Counted from the first letter of the stretch, positions 22,726 through 35,260 are shown. The stretch is 64,000 nt of DNA from Doryteuthis pealeii (GCA_023376005.1 CM042179.1:14937233-15001232), one strand, 5' to 3'. Program-made: numbers and translations. Notes: generated from the letters alone by a model not told the origin.

Positions 22726-23934
22726 TTTAATATATAATATATAGTAGTATCTGTGCTAGTGTGTGTGTGTGTGTTGTGTGTGTGTGTGAATCCCACAAAA
22801 TTTAGACTTCGAGATTTTACCAATTTTTGAGAGTTTAGTTTTAAAATGTCTACAAAATATAACTACAATTGACATTCTATTCAACGTTCCGTTTGTTCGT
22901 CCGTATTTTACAACCTCTGGGAAAATATTGCGTAAAGTTTTCTCGTTATTTTGACACAAATTTGGCAATATTCATTTATTGTTTTTTTGTTGTGTGTTGT
23001 TTTTTTGTTTTTACTACGCGTTTCAAGAAAGATTCTAAGAAAGGAAAGTTCGATGAATTTACTGATTTATTTTTATTTATTTATTTATTATTTATTTGTA
23101 AGCTTTGTTGTGCGTAGAGTGTTCACACTAGTTCGTTAGTGTTATATTTATTATATTACATTTCTAAGATTATTAATCATCTTTTTTTCAGATTGTTACA
23201 CAAAAAGAAAAAACAGAACAAAACAAAAACAAAGCAGGAATTTCTTTTATTTTATTAAGAAATGTACTTTTTAGAATTGATTTGATCAAATGATGATGGC
23301 ATTAAAAGAACGTTGGATTACAGGATTGTCCAGTTCGTAATATTTATATTGATTATCATAGCAGGTTATTATGATTTAAAGGTTTTAGAGTAGACATTTG
23401 TTAAAGTGATTTTTTTGGTTCTTTATTTGGTTGGATTTTCTTTCTTTAAGATGAGTCATTACTACATTGAAATTTAAAGTGATCAACAAATAAATGAAAA
23501 TCTTGGCATTCATGTGCAACTAAGATATTCAATAAATAATGTATAATATATATATATATTATATATATATATATTATATAGCTATATACATAAGTATATA
23601 CAGTGAGAGAAGAGAGATAGACAGAAGAATAGATCAGCATATATATATATATATATATAGTAGGAGAGAAGAGAGAGAGAGAGAGAGGGAGGGGTGGAGA
23701 GGAGGTGGAAGGAGGAGGAGTAGTATTACAATTTTTTTATATTTGAATTAGCAACAACAGAAAATACTTCTAGTGTGCAATTGATTATTCTTCTCTCTCT
23801 CTCTTTCTCTCTTCTCTTCTCTCCTCTTCTCCTCTTCTCTCTTCTCCTTCCTCTATCTTTCTTTCGAAATACGTTTGCATTTCGTAAAGCTATGTTTAGA
23901 TATACACTATTACATAAATATATTTACCATTTGC

Positions 23935-24180
23935 TTCCACAAAGAGAGGAGGCGACACATGGTCAATTCGTAAGCGGATTTTTACAGGTCTAAATTCAGA
24001 GTTTTCCTTCTCCACTAGAGCTGGGTTTGCCAGCTCGCAGTGTTAAAGAGCCCAGTTTACACCATCTATTCCGCTATTGGACGAGAGAATAGTTGTTGGC
24101 CATGTCTTTCCCAAGGCTATGTGAATGCAAATTGCATAAACTCGTGTCCTTCGACAATACATTAACAATTCTTCACAAAT
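23935..24180 (-). mobile_element. Family B SINE, left-arm copy
   Basis: Tail end near 23935 (CTTCCACAAAGAG), body CAGAGTTTTCCTTCTCC; the head decays near 24180. Mirror of 36605-36865. Confidence 0.7.
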
Positions 24181-24299
24181 AACTCGGTGTAATAGGGCTA
24201 AATAAAGATAATTATTTTTCTGGTAGCAAATTTTCTTCGAGCATTCAAAAAACATTACAGAGAACAGACTATATTCTCAGTAGAATTAAAAAGAAAAAC

Positions 24300-24840
24300 G
24301 TGTTGTTAATACTCAGCAGTGATCTGTGGTATACACATACAACGTATTGTTATATTTTTTAATTATACAACTTTGATATGTCTTATTTCATAGCTATCGC
24401 TAAATGTATTTCAATTTGTAGAAAGTATAATAATCTTCTATTGCTTATTTATTTTTTGTTCCCTTAATGTATCTCTTTTCATTATGGGTTTGATTGAACA
24501 GATAGCATTATCGCTTCACGTGCTACATAGGCACCAGTCCTCTATTTTCCTACATTCTTCTTTTCTTTCTTGTACTCTCTTCTCTTCTCTCTCATACTCT
24601 CTCTCTACTGTGTACATATTTTTCTTACCTTTTTTCTTGAAATAAAAGGAATGGTCTTTTTTACTGAAGTGGAAACTGTAGAAATAAAAGAATTGGCGAA
24701 TAAACGACACATGATATCAAGATTTACAATTTTGTGTATTTGCATCTTGGACCGCATCTTGGATGGTCGCAGATTTTTGACAGCGATCTCAAGAGGGTGT
24801 GCAAGAGAGTTATACTAGGAGTCGAAAGATTAGAACAAGA
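24300..24840 (-). repeat. Family E repeat, left arm
   Basis: Mirror of 36010-36490, with more single-base damage. The CT-rich block at 24553-24606 is the family's GA-rich region in reverse. Confidence 0.68.
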
Positions 24841-24904
24841 GTATTATTGATTTAATATCTATATATTTATATATTATATAATTTGTAGATTTTTAGATTT
24901 TTAT

Positions 24905-25345
24905 GGCGATTTTATAGTTTAATTGCTTATGTCTTGTGGTCTTGTGTGTGTGCTGTAATGAAGCTGCAGATCTCTCACTTGGACCTGCAAACTGGCGTTG
25001 CGCCTTGAGAATAGCTGATGGGAGCTGCACAGTATGCTAATGTGAGTCTTGAAAAATCGTGGAAAAACGCGCACAAGGAAGCAGCTTGTATGGCGACCTG
25101 CCCCCATCTCACAAAATATCCGAGTAGGATGAGGACACTGCTGAGAGCAAGGATGAGCTATAATGACGTTGAAGCCAACACATTGGACATGCTAGTGTGG
25201 TCGCCCACCAGAAGCTACATTGACAACTATGCGAGGATAGAGGTTCTGTGAGAAGACCTCCCAGGGGCAATGAGTGAGTAGGAAGGTTGGGAGAGATTGT
25301 CAATGGCATATTGTGCTGCTGCGACAATGATGGATGATGAAGATG
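24905..25345 (+). pseudogene. LINE reverse-transcriptase C-terminal fragment 2, left arm
   Basis: Mirror of 35507-35918 and more broken: SLEKSWKNAHKEAACMATCP and RTLLRARMSYNDVEANTLDM survive, then the frame slips. It ends in GATGATGAAGATG-type trinucleotides. Confidence 0.68.
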
Positions 25346-25574
25346 CACTAAGTAGATTATTTTTAAACTATGTTTTGTTAAACAGTTATGTCAAATTAAC
25401 CACACCATATAATTATCTACACGTTTCATTTCATAGTGATATATAGAGACGATATTGCAGGATTTACGAACTAAGTAGAAAAAAATCTAGCTTGCATCTT
25501 CATTAAATTTTCAGAATTCCAAATAAAGTAGAAGAAATTAATTAATAATCACTGGATTTATTAAAAAAGTTATA

Positions 25575-25850
25575 ACTTCATCTAATGGTCATGGTTCCAT
25601 CTGAAGCTACGGAAGTGGTAGAGTACATCCTTTCATTGCCATTACTCCAGGTCACCTGAGCCGAGTAAAAGGTGTACTACTTACAGGTATGACCACACGG
25701 TTAAATAAATCAAAATTGAGTTTTAAATGTATTAAAAAATGTTGTTTAAAAATATTTTTGAAAACCCAACTAGAATGATAAAAAATGTCCTCGCATAGAA
25801 TAACCAACAAGGGTTGACATGCCATAAAATCAACTAACATGTTTTAGTAA
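25575..25850 (+). repeat. Family H repeat, left inner arm
   Basis: Contains CCATTACTCCAGGTCACC, ACCACACGGTTAAATAAATC and GGGTTGACATGCCATAAAAT. Mirror of 34985-35260. Confidence 0.68.
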
Positions 25851-26380
25851 AGAGTAAAACACACACAAGTGTAGATATCTTGTAATTTGACAGAAGAAAA
25901 GGAAGTTTGGTACGAAGGTATTGGGCCAAGAATATTTAAAATAAATTTGATAATCCTTATCTTGAAATCAAAGATGTGTTGAGGAATTAAGGATTACGCA
26001 AAACTGTAGAGTATTGATGCATTGTACATTTTACAGATTGACTAATTTTGTGATGATAATAGTGGAAACTGTTAGCTTCAGTCAAGAATAATATTACCAG
26101 TATTTTCTTTTGCAAAAAACACTCGGAACTTCTCATGGTTAACGATACTTCAAATTTATCCAATGATATACATGATTCGTAACTTATCAGAGGAAATTCT
26201 GTTATTGTCTTCAAAAATAGAGATTTACTGAAAATGACATTTTTTTTTCTGACCAGTGTAAAGTGCAAAACAATAAATCTATGCTGTTCATTTTTTTGCA
26301 CAGGATTAGTTTCTAAAACAATTATCAACTGTTGCATAAAACAATTTTGAATCAAAATAAAATGGTAAAATTTTATCAAA

Positions 26381-26500
26381 AGAAAGCTCGTTCGGGGCAG
26401 CCAGGGAGAAAGGGAGTCTATACCCCCTTTTTCACTAGTGCTATATCAAGGATATTATTTAGCGTCTGAAGTGGAGCGCCAAGCTGCCATAATCTCTGTT
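26381..26500 (-). mobile_element. Family A SINE, head-less copy with internal deletion
   Basis: Contains the tail and middle body (GGGAGTCTATACCCCC, GTGGAGCGCC) but no tRNA head. Part of the tail block is missing. The mirror copy 34318-34432 carries the same deletion, so it predates the duplication of the arms. Confidence 0.7.
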
Positions 26501-26776
26501 AAAACATATTTTGCTTTCCTTTCTTTGAATATTGTTATTTTAAAATATTCTATCAGCCATTTCCTGACTTTGGAAGAGTCGAAATTATTTTGCTTTTCAC
26601 TTTAGCCTACTTAGATACTGACATATAAAGCGGGAAACGATCAAGCTGGGATTTTAGCAAAGACAATTGAAAGCAAAATAGAAATTACCTCAATCAAATA
26701 AGTCAATGTACAACATTTCAATGCACACATTGCATTATATATATATGTATAATTTATATTATTAATAATATATAAG

Positions 26777-27035
26777 TGAGTTAAACGTCGTCGGGCTGGC
26801 CTTAAAGTCGGTATCAGCAGTCAGCGAGGGAGTCTAGTGTTTTCATTACGCTAGACGAAAGAGTAGTATTTTAGCGTTTGAGGTGGTAGCGCCACCTTTA
26901 CTATCAGCATCCTTACTTTACGCACAAATTCCTGCGCTATCATACGCTGGGGTTGGCGAGGGCCGGTAATACGACTAGGAACCTTGTGATTCTTAGGCGG
27001 AACGTCTACCTGACAGGACTAAATTAATACCCGTT
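26777..27035 (-). mobile_element. Family A SINE, left-arm copy
   Basis: Full-length minus-strand copy with many indels. The head end is near 27030, the tail next to (TA)n near 26770. The mirror copy is 33793-34045. Confidence 0.75.
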
Positions 27036-27878
27036 GAAATTAGAGATTTGCAAAATATGTGAATAAATGGTGCTATAAACATGAATCCTACTTTTCGGTA
27101 AAATCGAACTTAACGCGCCTAAAATCCCCAGGTATATCACCCCGCCGAAAGAAAAAATCCCAAATCAGGGAATAAACCGAATTTAATAGAAAATTTTCAG
27201 TTTAAATATTAATGACTAAAATATATATCAACTAGTTTATTTTTATTTTAAAACTTTTAACATTTTCTGGTCAGTTAACTTTTGAACCATGCGTATCTTT
27301 GAGAATCTGTGTTACGCCCTCAATGATCGTATTATTTAAAATATTAAGGAAAATTGCTAGAATAACACCTATTGCACGCTCCATTAAATATACGATTACT
27401 TATGTTCGATGGTTCAAGTAATACATTCTCATAGGGAAGTCAGGTTAACAAAGTCAAGAAGGTGAAACATGTCTGGTTTAGAATGTTAAGAATAGATAAG
27501 TGGTGTTGAAAATATATAAAATGGCTTATGTAAGCGATAAGTTAGAATAAAGTAGAAAACATCGTTACATTATTATTGTTCAAGCCCTTGTTTTTCAGAA
27601 ATAACGCGTAAGATAAAATTATTTATTAGTATATGATTAGTATAATACTATCGTTATGTATTTCTGATCAACTTGAATGGCTGCATTCAGCAGTGGATTA
27701 TCAAATACGGAAATATTACATACATTATAATTAAAAGAAAAAAGAATGAGTCAGTAATTGAAATCAGATTTACAGCGTAATTTCAGAAAACAATTAAATC
27801 TTTATCAAAACAAATATAAATACAAGCGGAGATAAACGCAATATTCATATAAAGTGTCTGAAATTTTTTTCAAATTCG

Positions 27879-28121
27879 ACCATATGACTATAGAGACCCT
27901 TTTGGCTTTGCTGATTCATCAGTCTTTTTTTTCATTTACACCGTAAATTTTTGTTAACAAGACGATTTAGAGAGTTTTTAATTATAAAACTAACCCATAA
28001 GCCTAAGCTCTAACCCAGCTACCCCTACCAAACAACCGGATGTTGACGGGTGTAAATGAAACATAAGATACTTATGAATCAGCAAAGCAAAGGGTGTGCC
28101 TAAAGGTATATAGTCCTAAAG
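27879..28121. mobile_element. Family T element, left-arm copy
   Basis: Inverted ends GACCATATGAC (27879) and GGTATATAGTCC (about 28105), with shared inner blocks TTTGCTGATTCAT and TTTCATTTACACCG. The core is a decayed CCCTAA-type run (about 27990-28030). Compared with the right-arm copy it is degraded by many single-base changes. Confidence 0.6.
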
Positions 28122-28204
28122 ATTCACTGATCGGTCAATTTTTATATATCTTTGTTGTCTATTTAGCATATGGGCATTCTGTTAGTATTATTGGTTAAAC
28201 AAAA

Positions 28205-28236
<32 letters not shown>

Positions 28237-28261
28237 TTTATATATATGACTTCTAATACTT

Positions 28262-28460
28262 AATTTTACCAGCCCCTCCGCACGAGCAGGATGTGAACAA
28301 GGTCAATTTCTTAAGTGGAGGTTGAAATCAGAAATTTTCCTTCCCTAGCTGGTTACATGCATAACTTTTCCAAGGGTATTGTGTTATGTGAATCACAAAC
28401 AGCCTCATCTAGAGATTTGAAGTTCGGGTCGACGAGTCATTTCCTGATTAAACACGCACC
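28262..28460 (-). mobile_element. Family B SINE, left-arm copy with deleted middle
   Basis: Tail, short body and head near 28455. The GGTAAATAGTAGGGCAGAC block is missing, as in the mirror copy 32305-32520. Confidence 0.7.
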
Positions 28461-28564
28461 CACTCGGGGGTAAGGCAACTTTCTATATAACTCGTCGCAG
28501 TCAAGAAAACTGGTGGTTTGCTTTTTTTTATTTCTTATTTTGAACCAACGTTTGTATGTTATTT

Positions 28565-28670
28565 CCCAACATGGCCGAGCAGATTGATACAAGGTCCAAT
28601 TTTTAGCGGAGGTTAACAGGTTTGAATTACGTTTTGCTTGCTCATAAAAACCGGTTGACATTCATATCTC
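28565..28670 (-). mobile_element. Family B SINE 3' fragment, left arm
   Basis: Only the tail and last body part (TTTTTAGCGGAGGTTAACAG). Mirror of 32130-32235. Confidence 0.65.
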
Positions 28671-28869
28671 AATCAAAGGTAGATTAATTAATTTACATCT
28701 TTACTGAATTTATCATGTTATTTATATTTTTTAGTAAATGAAATTATATTGTCTTTGAATACACGTTTAGAGAATTGTCTTATTCGCGCATTTTTTGTCT
28801 CGGGCCATTGCATACTATATGTTTATTTGTTCTTATAATAAGGATTGTATATATATTAGTATATTGACA

Positions 28870-29130
28870 CAGAGTAGGGATGCGAAGAAAGGTCAAATTT
28901 ATTAGTGTTGATTAAGAATTTTCATTCTTAGATGGTTACATACTACGGTGAAAGTGTCCCGTCTAACTGACGATGTACCAATAGCTGGATGGTAGAAATA
29001 GTTGGATGTTACCTTTCCACAAAGGCTTTAGACCCTTGGGAAAGGTATGCATCGAACTATTTCTCCGCCATATAAAAGTAAACAGCTTTCGTATGATTTG
29101 ATAACGGAGTCGTCGAGTCATTTTCTACGA
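28870..29130 (-). mobile_element. Family B SINE, left-arm tandem partner 1
   Basis: Minus strand, tail near 28870 and head near 29130. It is immediately followed by a second copy in the same orientation. Mirror of 31645-31925. Confidence 0.68.
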
Positions 29131-29144
29131 ATACAATTAAAAAA

Positions 29145-29400
29145 AACCTGCTTAATAGATTTTGGAAATTCAGACTTTTCCTTCTCCTTTGACCGGTTTG
29201 CAATACCAAGATTACAAAGTTTAGTCTGCTCTATTATTTACCTATTAGTTTGGAGAGGCAATAGCTGGATTCATAACTTTCAAACAATTCTTTGCTATGG
29301 TGAAATGCAAACAGTCCTTGTCCAGGATTTGAACTCTGGGGTCACCGAGCTCATTTCTTACATCAATAAACGGGCGCTTCCTACCAAGTACGCTTAGTAC
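29145..29400 (-). mobile_element. Family B SINE, left-arm tandem partner 2
   Basis: Body CAGACTTTTCCTTCTCC, GGATTTGAACTCTGG (box B on the minus strand), head near 29390. Mirror of 31395-31645. Confidence 0.7.
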
Positions 29401-30351
29401 ACAAGCTAAAAGAAGTGGATACAAACAAAAACTGTACTGGTAGTTGTTCCGGTTGAAAGGATTTATCGACTTAGCAAGTTTCTTTCTCCGCTGTACCATG
29501 AGGGTCAAGTCATTTGCTTTATAGTTTGTTAAATAATCGGAGCGTGTTGAGAGAGATAAATAGAAAAAGCATGTTCCGAAGAACCGCCCAACATGAAAGC
29601 GGTGTGGTCATTTTAGACAGATTTTAAGTGAAGGAAAGAGTAATTAGAATGAGGTAGAAGGGATGCAAGCGTAAGACGGTGGTCGGGGCGGCTGATTGGT
29701 GGTGCATGTTTCTTTAAGCAAAATAAAGAAAAAATTAACGCGTGCCAACCTCTTTCTTGTAACGCCCTAACTTCTTTTTTTAAGGCTAGCGATATCTATA
29801 ATATCAGTACTTTAAAAAAAACAACTTCAGAAAAAAAAAAAAAGATAAGAAAGAAAACCTCTTGAAAGAGATGAGTGGAGGTTGGTGGGTAAGAACAACA
29901 ATACTCAAATACCGTCTGTTTTTAAGGGTTTTAATGTGTGCGTGCATGCGTGCGTTTGTGGCATGCAGTATGTTTGCTTTCGTTCTTTTCTTATATTATT
30001 TTCCGGGGAGATGGAGAAGAAAGTTCTAGGAGAAGGTTTGAAGATCTTTTGTAATAAATTGCTTGCAATGTACGGATAAAAGCAAGCACCAAGGCTATGC
30101 ACACACTTAAAGCAGCACTTTTACCAATATGCGTGTGCACTGTTGTGCGGGATATAGGACTTTGTTATCCCAAGTGACGCAGACAAAATTGCGCGTTTTC
30201 ATGCATTGAAACCGGTTCACTTTGAAATATACTCAAACTGACAATGAAAGCAGTCTTCACCCATTGCACACACCGATACATACTTACATATAGCAAAATG
30301 AATGTTTTGTATACACATTGCGCCAAGGCACATAGGTGTTGTGTGTGTGAT

Positions 30352-30417
30352 TACAGGCTTTGTTAAAGAGAATATACCTATAGGAGTCTTACAAAAATCA
30401 TCTTAGGCAAAATCTCA
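30352..30417. other. Central spacer of the giant inverted repeat
   Basis: About 66 bp where the two arms stop matching, between a GT-rich end on the left and its CA-rich partner on the right. The mirror axis computed from the flanking motif ACCGGTTCAC (30211-30220 against 30549-30558) is near 30384. The spacer does not resemble the standard SMRTbell hairpin adapter as I remember it, so a simple missed-adapter read is not obvious. Confidence 0.7.
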
Positions 30418-31394
30418 AACACACACCACACAAACGTGCCTTTGCGCATGTGTATACAAATACATTCATTTTGCCTATATGTAAGTATGTATGCGTGTGT
30501 GTGCATGTGTGTGAGACTGCTTTCATTGGCAGTGTGAGTATATTTCAAGTGAACCGGTTTCAATGCATGAAAACGCGCAATTTTGTCTGCGTGCACTTGG
30601 GATAACAAAGTCCTTTATATCCCGCATACATGTGCACACGCATATTGGTAAAAGTTGCTGCTTTAAGTGTGTGCATAGCCTGTGCTTGCTTTTATCCGTG
30701 TACGTATTTGCAAGCAATTTATTACAAAAGAGTCTTCAAACCTCTCTCTAGAACTTTCTTCTCCAGTTCTCCCCGGAAAATAATAAAGAAAGAACGAAAG
30801 CAAACATACATGCATGCACAAACGCACGCATGCACGCACACATAAAACCCTTAAAAACAGACGGTATTTTGAGTATTGTTGTTCTTACCCACCATACCCT
30901 CCTTCATCTCTTTTCAAGGAAGTTTTTCTTTCTTTATCTTTTTTTTTTTTTTCTGAAGTGTTTTTTTTTAAGGCTATGTATTAGATATCGCTAGCCTTTA
31001 AAAAAAGAAGTAGGGCGTTACAAGAAAGAGGGGTTGGCACGGTTAATTTTTTCTTTATTTTTGCTTATAAGGAAACATGCACCCACCAATCAGCCGTCCC
31101 CGACCACCGTCTTACGCTTGCTATCCCTTCTACCTTCATTCTAATTACTTCGTTTTCCTTCACTTAAAATCTGGTCTAAAATGACCACACCGCTTTCATG
31201 TCGGTTCTTCGGAACATGCTTTTTCTATTTATCTCTCTTCAACACGCTTCCGATTATTTAACACAACTATAAGCAAATGACTTGACCCTCATGGGTACAA
31301 GGCGTGGAGAAACTTGTCTAAGGTCTCGATAATCCTTCAACCGGAACCAACTACAGTACAGTTTTTTTGTTTGTTGTATCCACTTCTTTTGAGG

Positions 31395-31925
31395 CTTGTT
31401 TTACTAAGCGTACTTGGTAGGAAGCGCCCGTTTATTGTTGTAGGAAATGAGCTCGGGGACCAGAGTTCAAATCCTGGACAAGGCTGTTTGCATTTCACAT
31501 AGCAAAGAATTGTTGAAAGTTATGAATCCAGCTATTGCCTCTCCAACTATAGGTAAATAATAGAGCAGACTAAACTTTTTAATCTTGGTATGGCAACCGG
31601 TCAAGGAGAAGGAAAAGTCTGAATTCAAATCTATTTAAGGCGGTGGTGTATTGTTATTGCCGTAGAAATGGACTCGACGACTCGTGTTCCAAATCATGGA
31701 CGAGCTGTTTATTTTTATATGGCGGAGAATAGTTCGATGCATACCTTTCCCAAGGGTCTAATGCCTTGTGAAAGGTCATACTCCAACTATTCTACTCCAG
31801 CTATGGGTATAGTCAGTTAGACGGGACACTTTCACCTTAGTATGGTAACCAGTCTAAGAGATTGAAAATTCTTAATCAACACTAATAAATTGACCTTGTC
31901 TCGCATCCTACTTGTGTGGCAATAT
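31395..31925 (+). mobile_element. Two family B SINEs in tandem, right arm
   Basis: First copy about 31395-31645 (AGAGTTCAAATCCTGG box B, GGTAAATAATAGAGCAGAC body). The second, about 31645-31925, opens GGCGGTGGTGTATTG and ends AAATTGACCTTGTCTCGC. The tail of copy 1 runs directly into the head of copy 2 without its GACCTTG end, suggesting nested insertion. Confidence 0.72.
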
Positions 31926-32129
31926 ATATATATATATACATATCCTTATTATAAGAGACAAATAAACATATAGTATGCATTGGCCCGAGACAAAATGCGG
32001 CGAATAAGACAATCTCTGAACGTGTATTCAAAGACAATAATATTTTCATTTTACTAAAATATAAATTAACATTGATTTAAATTTCAGGTAAAATGTAAAT
32101 TAATTAATCTACCTTTTGATTGATATGAA

Positions 32130-32520
32130 TGTCAACCGGTTTAGGAGAAGCAAAACTGAATTCAAACCTGTTAACCTCCGCTTAAAAATTGACCTTGTAT
32201 CACATCCTGCTCGTGCGGAGGGGTTGGGTAAATAACATACAAACGTTGTTCAAAAAGAAATAAAAAAGCAACACAGTTTTTCCTGACTGCGATGTGTATA
32301 TAGAAAGTGCCTTGACCCCCGAGTTGGGGGTGCGTGGTGTAATAGGAAATGGACTCGTCGACCCGAATTCAGATGAGGCTTTTGTATTTCACATAAGCTA
32401 ATACCCTTGGGAAAGTTATGCATGTAACCAGTCTAGGAGAAGGAAAATTCTGATTTCAAACCTCCACTTAAGAAATTGACCTTGTGTCACATCCTGCTCG
32501 TGCGGAGGGGCTGGTAAAAT
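32130..32520 (+). mobile_element. Family B SINE fragment plus deleted copy, right arm
   Basis: 32130-32235 is a 3' fragment ending GTGCGGAGGGGTTGGGTAAA. 32305-32520 has head GCGTGGTGTAATAGGAAATG, AGATGAGGC, a shortened body and the GTGCGGAGGGGCTGG end. Confidence 0.75.
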
Positions 32521-32672
32521 TAAGTATTAAGAGGTATATATATATATTATATATATAGTATATATATATATATATGTTTTTTTTTAACCAAATTAATACT
32601 AACAGAATGCCATATGCTAAAAGACATAAACAACAATAGATAGATAAAATTGACCGATTCAGTTGAATTTTA

Positions 32673-32915
32673 GGACTATATGACCTTTAGGCACACCTTT
32701 GCTTTGCTGATTCATAAGTACATTTTTTTCATTTACACCGTCAACATCCGGTTGTTTGTTAGGGGTTAGGGTTAGAGGTTAGGGTTAGGGGTTAGTTTTA
32801 TAATTTTAAAAAACTCTCTAAAATCGTCTGTTAACAAACATGTTGACGGTGTAAATGAAAAAAATGTACTTATGAATCAGCAAAGCAAAAGGGGTGCCTA
32901 AAGGTCATATGGTCC
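32673..32915. mobile_element. Family T element, right-arm copy
   Basis: Terminal inverted repeats of about 85 bp (32673-32757 with 32830-32915) with ACCTTTAGGCAC near both ends. The core 32758-32794 consists of TTAGGG and TTAGGGG units in clean order. It shares the outermost about 30 bp and the TTTACACCGTCAA block with the copy at 6312, but differs in the middle of the arms, so at least two subtypes exist. Confidence 0.68.
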
Positions 32916-33427
32916 GAATTTTGAAATAAAATTTTCAGACACTTTATATGAATTATTGCGGTTATCTCCCTTTTATTTATATTTGTTTTTGATAAGATTT
33001 AGATTCGTTCTGAATTACGCTGTAAATCTGATTTTCAAAACTGACTCATTTCTTTCTCTTGTTAATCTATAATGTATTGTGTTATAATTTGATTTTCCCT
33101 TAGTTTTATAACCACTGCTGAATGCAGCCATTTCAAGTTGACAGAAATAACAGTAACGTATATAACAATCAAACTATTGATTTGAAATAATTTATCTTAC
33201 CGTATTCTTGAAAAGCATTGGTTGGCTTGAAACAATTAATAATGTTAACGATTTTTTTCTACTTTATTTCTACATTATCGCTTACATAAGCCATTTTTAT
33301 GTATTTCAACTACCACTTATCTATTTCTTAACATTCTAAACCAGCAGGTTTCAACCTTTCTGTGACTTTGTTAACCTACTTCCCTATGGAGAAGATATAC
33401 TGTAATCGAAAGTTAATCGTATATTTA

Positions 33428-33467
33428 ATGGAGGCGGTTGGTGTAATGGTTATTGTCGTAGGAAAAT
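33428..33467 (+). mobile_element. Family B SINE head fragment
   Basis: GGAGGCGGTTGGTGTAATGG and the following TTATTGTCGTAGGAA only. The left-arm counterpart near 27350-27385 keeps just a trace. Confidence 0.6.
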
Positions 33468-33792
33468 TTTTAACTTAATATTTAAAAAACGTATCATTGA
33501 GGCGTAACACAGATTCTCAAAGATACGTGGTTCAAAGTTAACTGACCAGAAAAATGTAAAAGTTTTAAAATAAAATAACTAGTGGATTATAATCTTTATT
33601 CATTAATATATTAAGACTGAAAATTTCATTAAATTCGGTTAATTCCCTGATTTGGGGTATTTTTTTCTTTCGGCGGGGTGATATACGATGGTGGAATTTA
33701 GGTCCGTTAAGTTCGATTTTACCGAAAAGAGTATTTCATGTTTATAGCACATTTTATCACATATTTTTGAAAATGCTCTTAATTTAAGGGGT

Positions 33793-34040
33793 ATTAATTT
33801 AGCTCAGTCAGTAGAACGTTCGGCTAAGAATCACAAGGTTCCTAGTTCGATACCGGCCCTCGCCAACCCAGCGTATGAGTAGCGCAGAGATTTGTGCGGT
33901 AAAGTAAGGAGCTGATAGTAAGTGTGGCGCTCCACCTCAAACGCTAAAATAATCTCTTTCGTCTAGCGCTAGTGAAAAGGCGATAGACTCCCTCGCTGAC
34001 TGGCTGATACCGACTTTAGGCCAGCCCGACGACTTTACTT

Positions 34041-34045
<5 letters not shown>
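33793..34045 (+). mobile_element. Family A SINE, right-arm copy
   Basis: Full length. Box A-like TAGCTCAGTCAGTAGAACG, box B-like GTTCGATACCGG at about 33846, and an intact tail ending CGACTTTACTTACTTTA, after which a (TA)n tract begins. The (TA)n directly after the tail, also seen at other copies, may be the element's simple-repeat tail. Confidence 0.8.
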
Positions 34046-34081
<36 letters not shown>

Positions 34082-34317
34082 ATTGCAATGTGTGCATTGA
34101 AATGTTGTACATTGACTTATTTTGATGAGGTAATTTCTATTTTGCTTTAATTGTCTTTGCATAAATTCCCAGCTGATCGTTTCCCGCTTTATTGGCCAGT
34201 ATCTAAGTAGGCTAAAGTGAAAAGCAAAATATTTCGACTCTTGACAAAGTCAGAAATAGGCTGATAGATTTTTAAAAAAAATATTCAAAGAAAGGAAAGC
34301 AAATATGTTTTAGACTG

Positions 34318-34432
34318 AGCTGATGGCAGGTGTGGCGCTCCACTTCAGACGCTAAAATAATATCCTTGATCTAGCGCTAGTGAAAAAGGGGTAGACTCCC
34401 TTGCTCCCTGGCTGCCCCGACGAGCTTTTTCT
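34318..34432 (+). mobile_element. Family A SINE, head-less right-arm copy
   Basis: Mirror of 26381-26500. Body blocks GTGTGGCGCTCCAC and CTAGCGCTAGTGAAAA are present; the usual GACTGGCTGATACCGAC part of the tail is deleted to CCTGGCTGCCCCGACG. Confidence 0.72.
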
Positions 34433-34984
34433 TTTGATAAAATTTACCATTTTTATGTGATTCAAAATTGTTTGCAACATTTGATTAATTGTTTTTAGAA
34501 CTAAATCCTGTGCAAAAAATGAACAGATAAGATTTTATTGTTTTGCTACTTTACATGTGTCAGAAAAAAAAAGTCATTTTGTCAGTAAATCTCTATTTTG
34601 AGAGACAATAACAGAATTTCCTCTTGATAAGTTTACGGATATCATGTAATCATTTGGAAAATTTGAACTATCTTTACCATGAGTAGTTCCCGAATGTTTT
34701 TTTGCAAAAGAAATACTTGGTAATTATCTATTCTTGACTGAAGCTAACAGTTCCACTATTATCATCACAAAATTAGTCAATCTGTAAAATGTACAATGCA
34801 TCATACTCGACAGTTTTGCGTAATCCTTAATATCCTCAGACACATCTTTGATATTATCAGATAAAGGGATTTTATCAATTTCATTTTAATATTCTTGGCC
34901 AAATATCCTTCGTACAACTCCTTTGTAAACAGGTCAAATTAAAGATTCTACAATTGTGTGTGGTTTTATTTCTTTACTAATAAT

Positions 34985-35260
34985 GGTTAGTTGGATTTTA
35001 TGGCATGTCAACCCTTGTTGGGTTATTTTATGCCGAGGACGTTTTTTTTTTCATTCTAGTTGGGTTTTCAAAAATATTTTTAAACACATTTTTTAAATAC
35101 ATTTTAAACTCATTTTTGGATTTATTTAACCTGTGTGGTAGTACCTGTTAAGTAGTAGCACCTGTTACTCGGGCTCAGGGTGTACCTGGGAGTAATGGCA
35201 ATGAAGGTGTACTCTACACTTCCGTGAGCTTCAGAATTGGAACATGACCATTAGATGAAG
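34985..35260 (-). repeat. Family H repeat, right inner arm
   Basis: Mirror of 25575-25850; GGCATGTCAACCCTTGTTGG near 35003 and GGAGTAATGGCAATGAAG near 35190. An internal short duplication (GTAGTACCTGTTA-type) lies near 35140. Confidence 0.7.

Larger units (their letters stand above)
16524..30351 (+). repeat. Left inner arm of giant inverted repeat
   Basis: Reverse complement of 30418-43287 throughout. Anchors checked by eye: 16524-16640 with 43190-43287, 17100-17420 with 42240-42560, 22500-22725 with 38042-38278, 24905-25345 with 35507-35918, 26780-27035 with 33793-34045, and 30181-30220 with 30549-30590. The arm is about 1 kb longer than its partner, largely because it holds family R fold-back copies at 20078-20750 and 21270-21550 that the right arm lacks. 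Confidence 0.92.
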
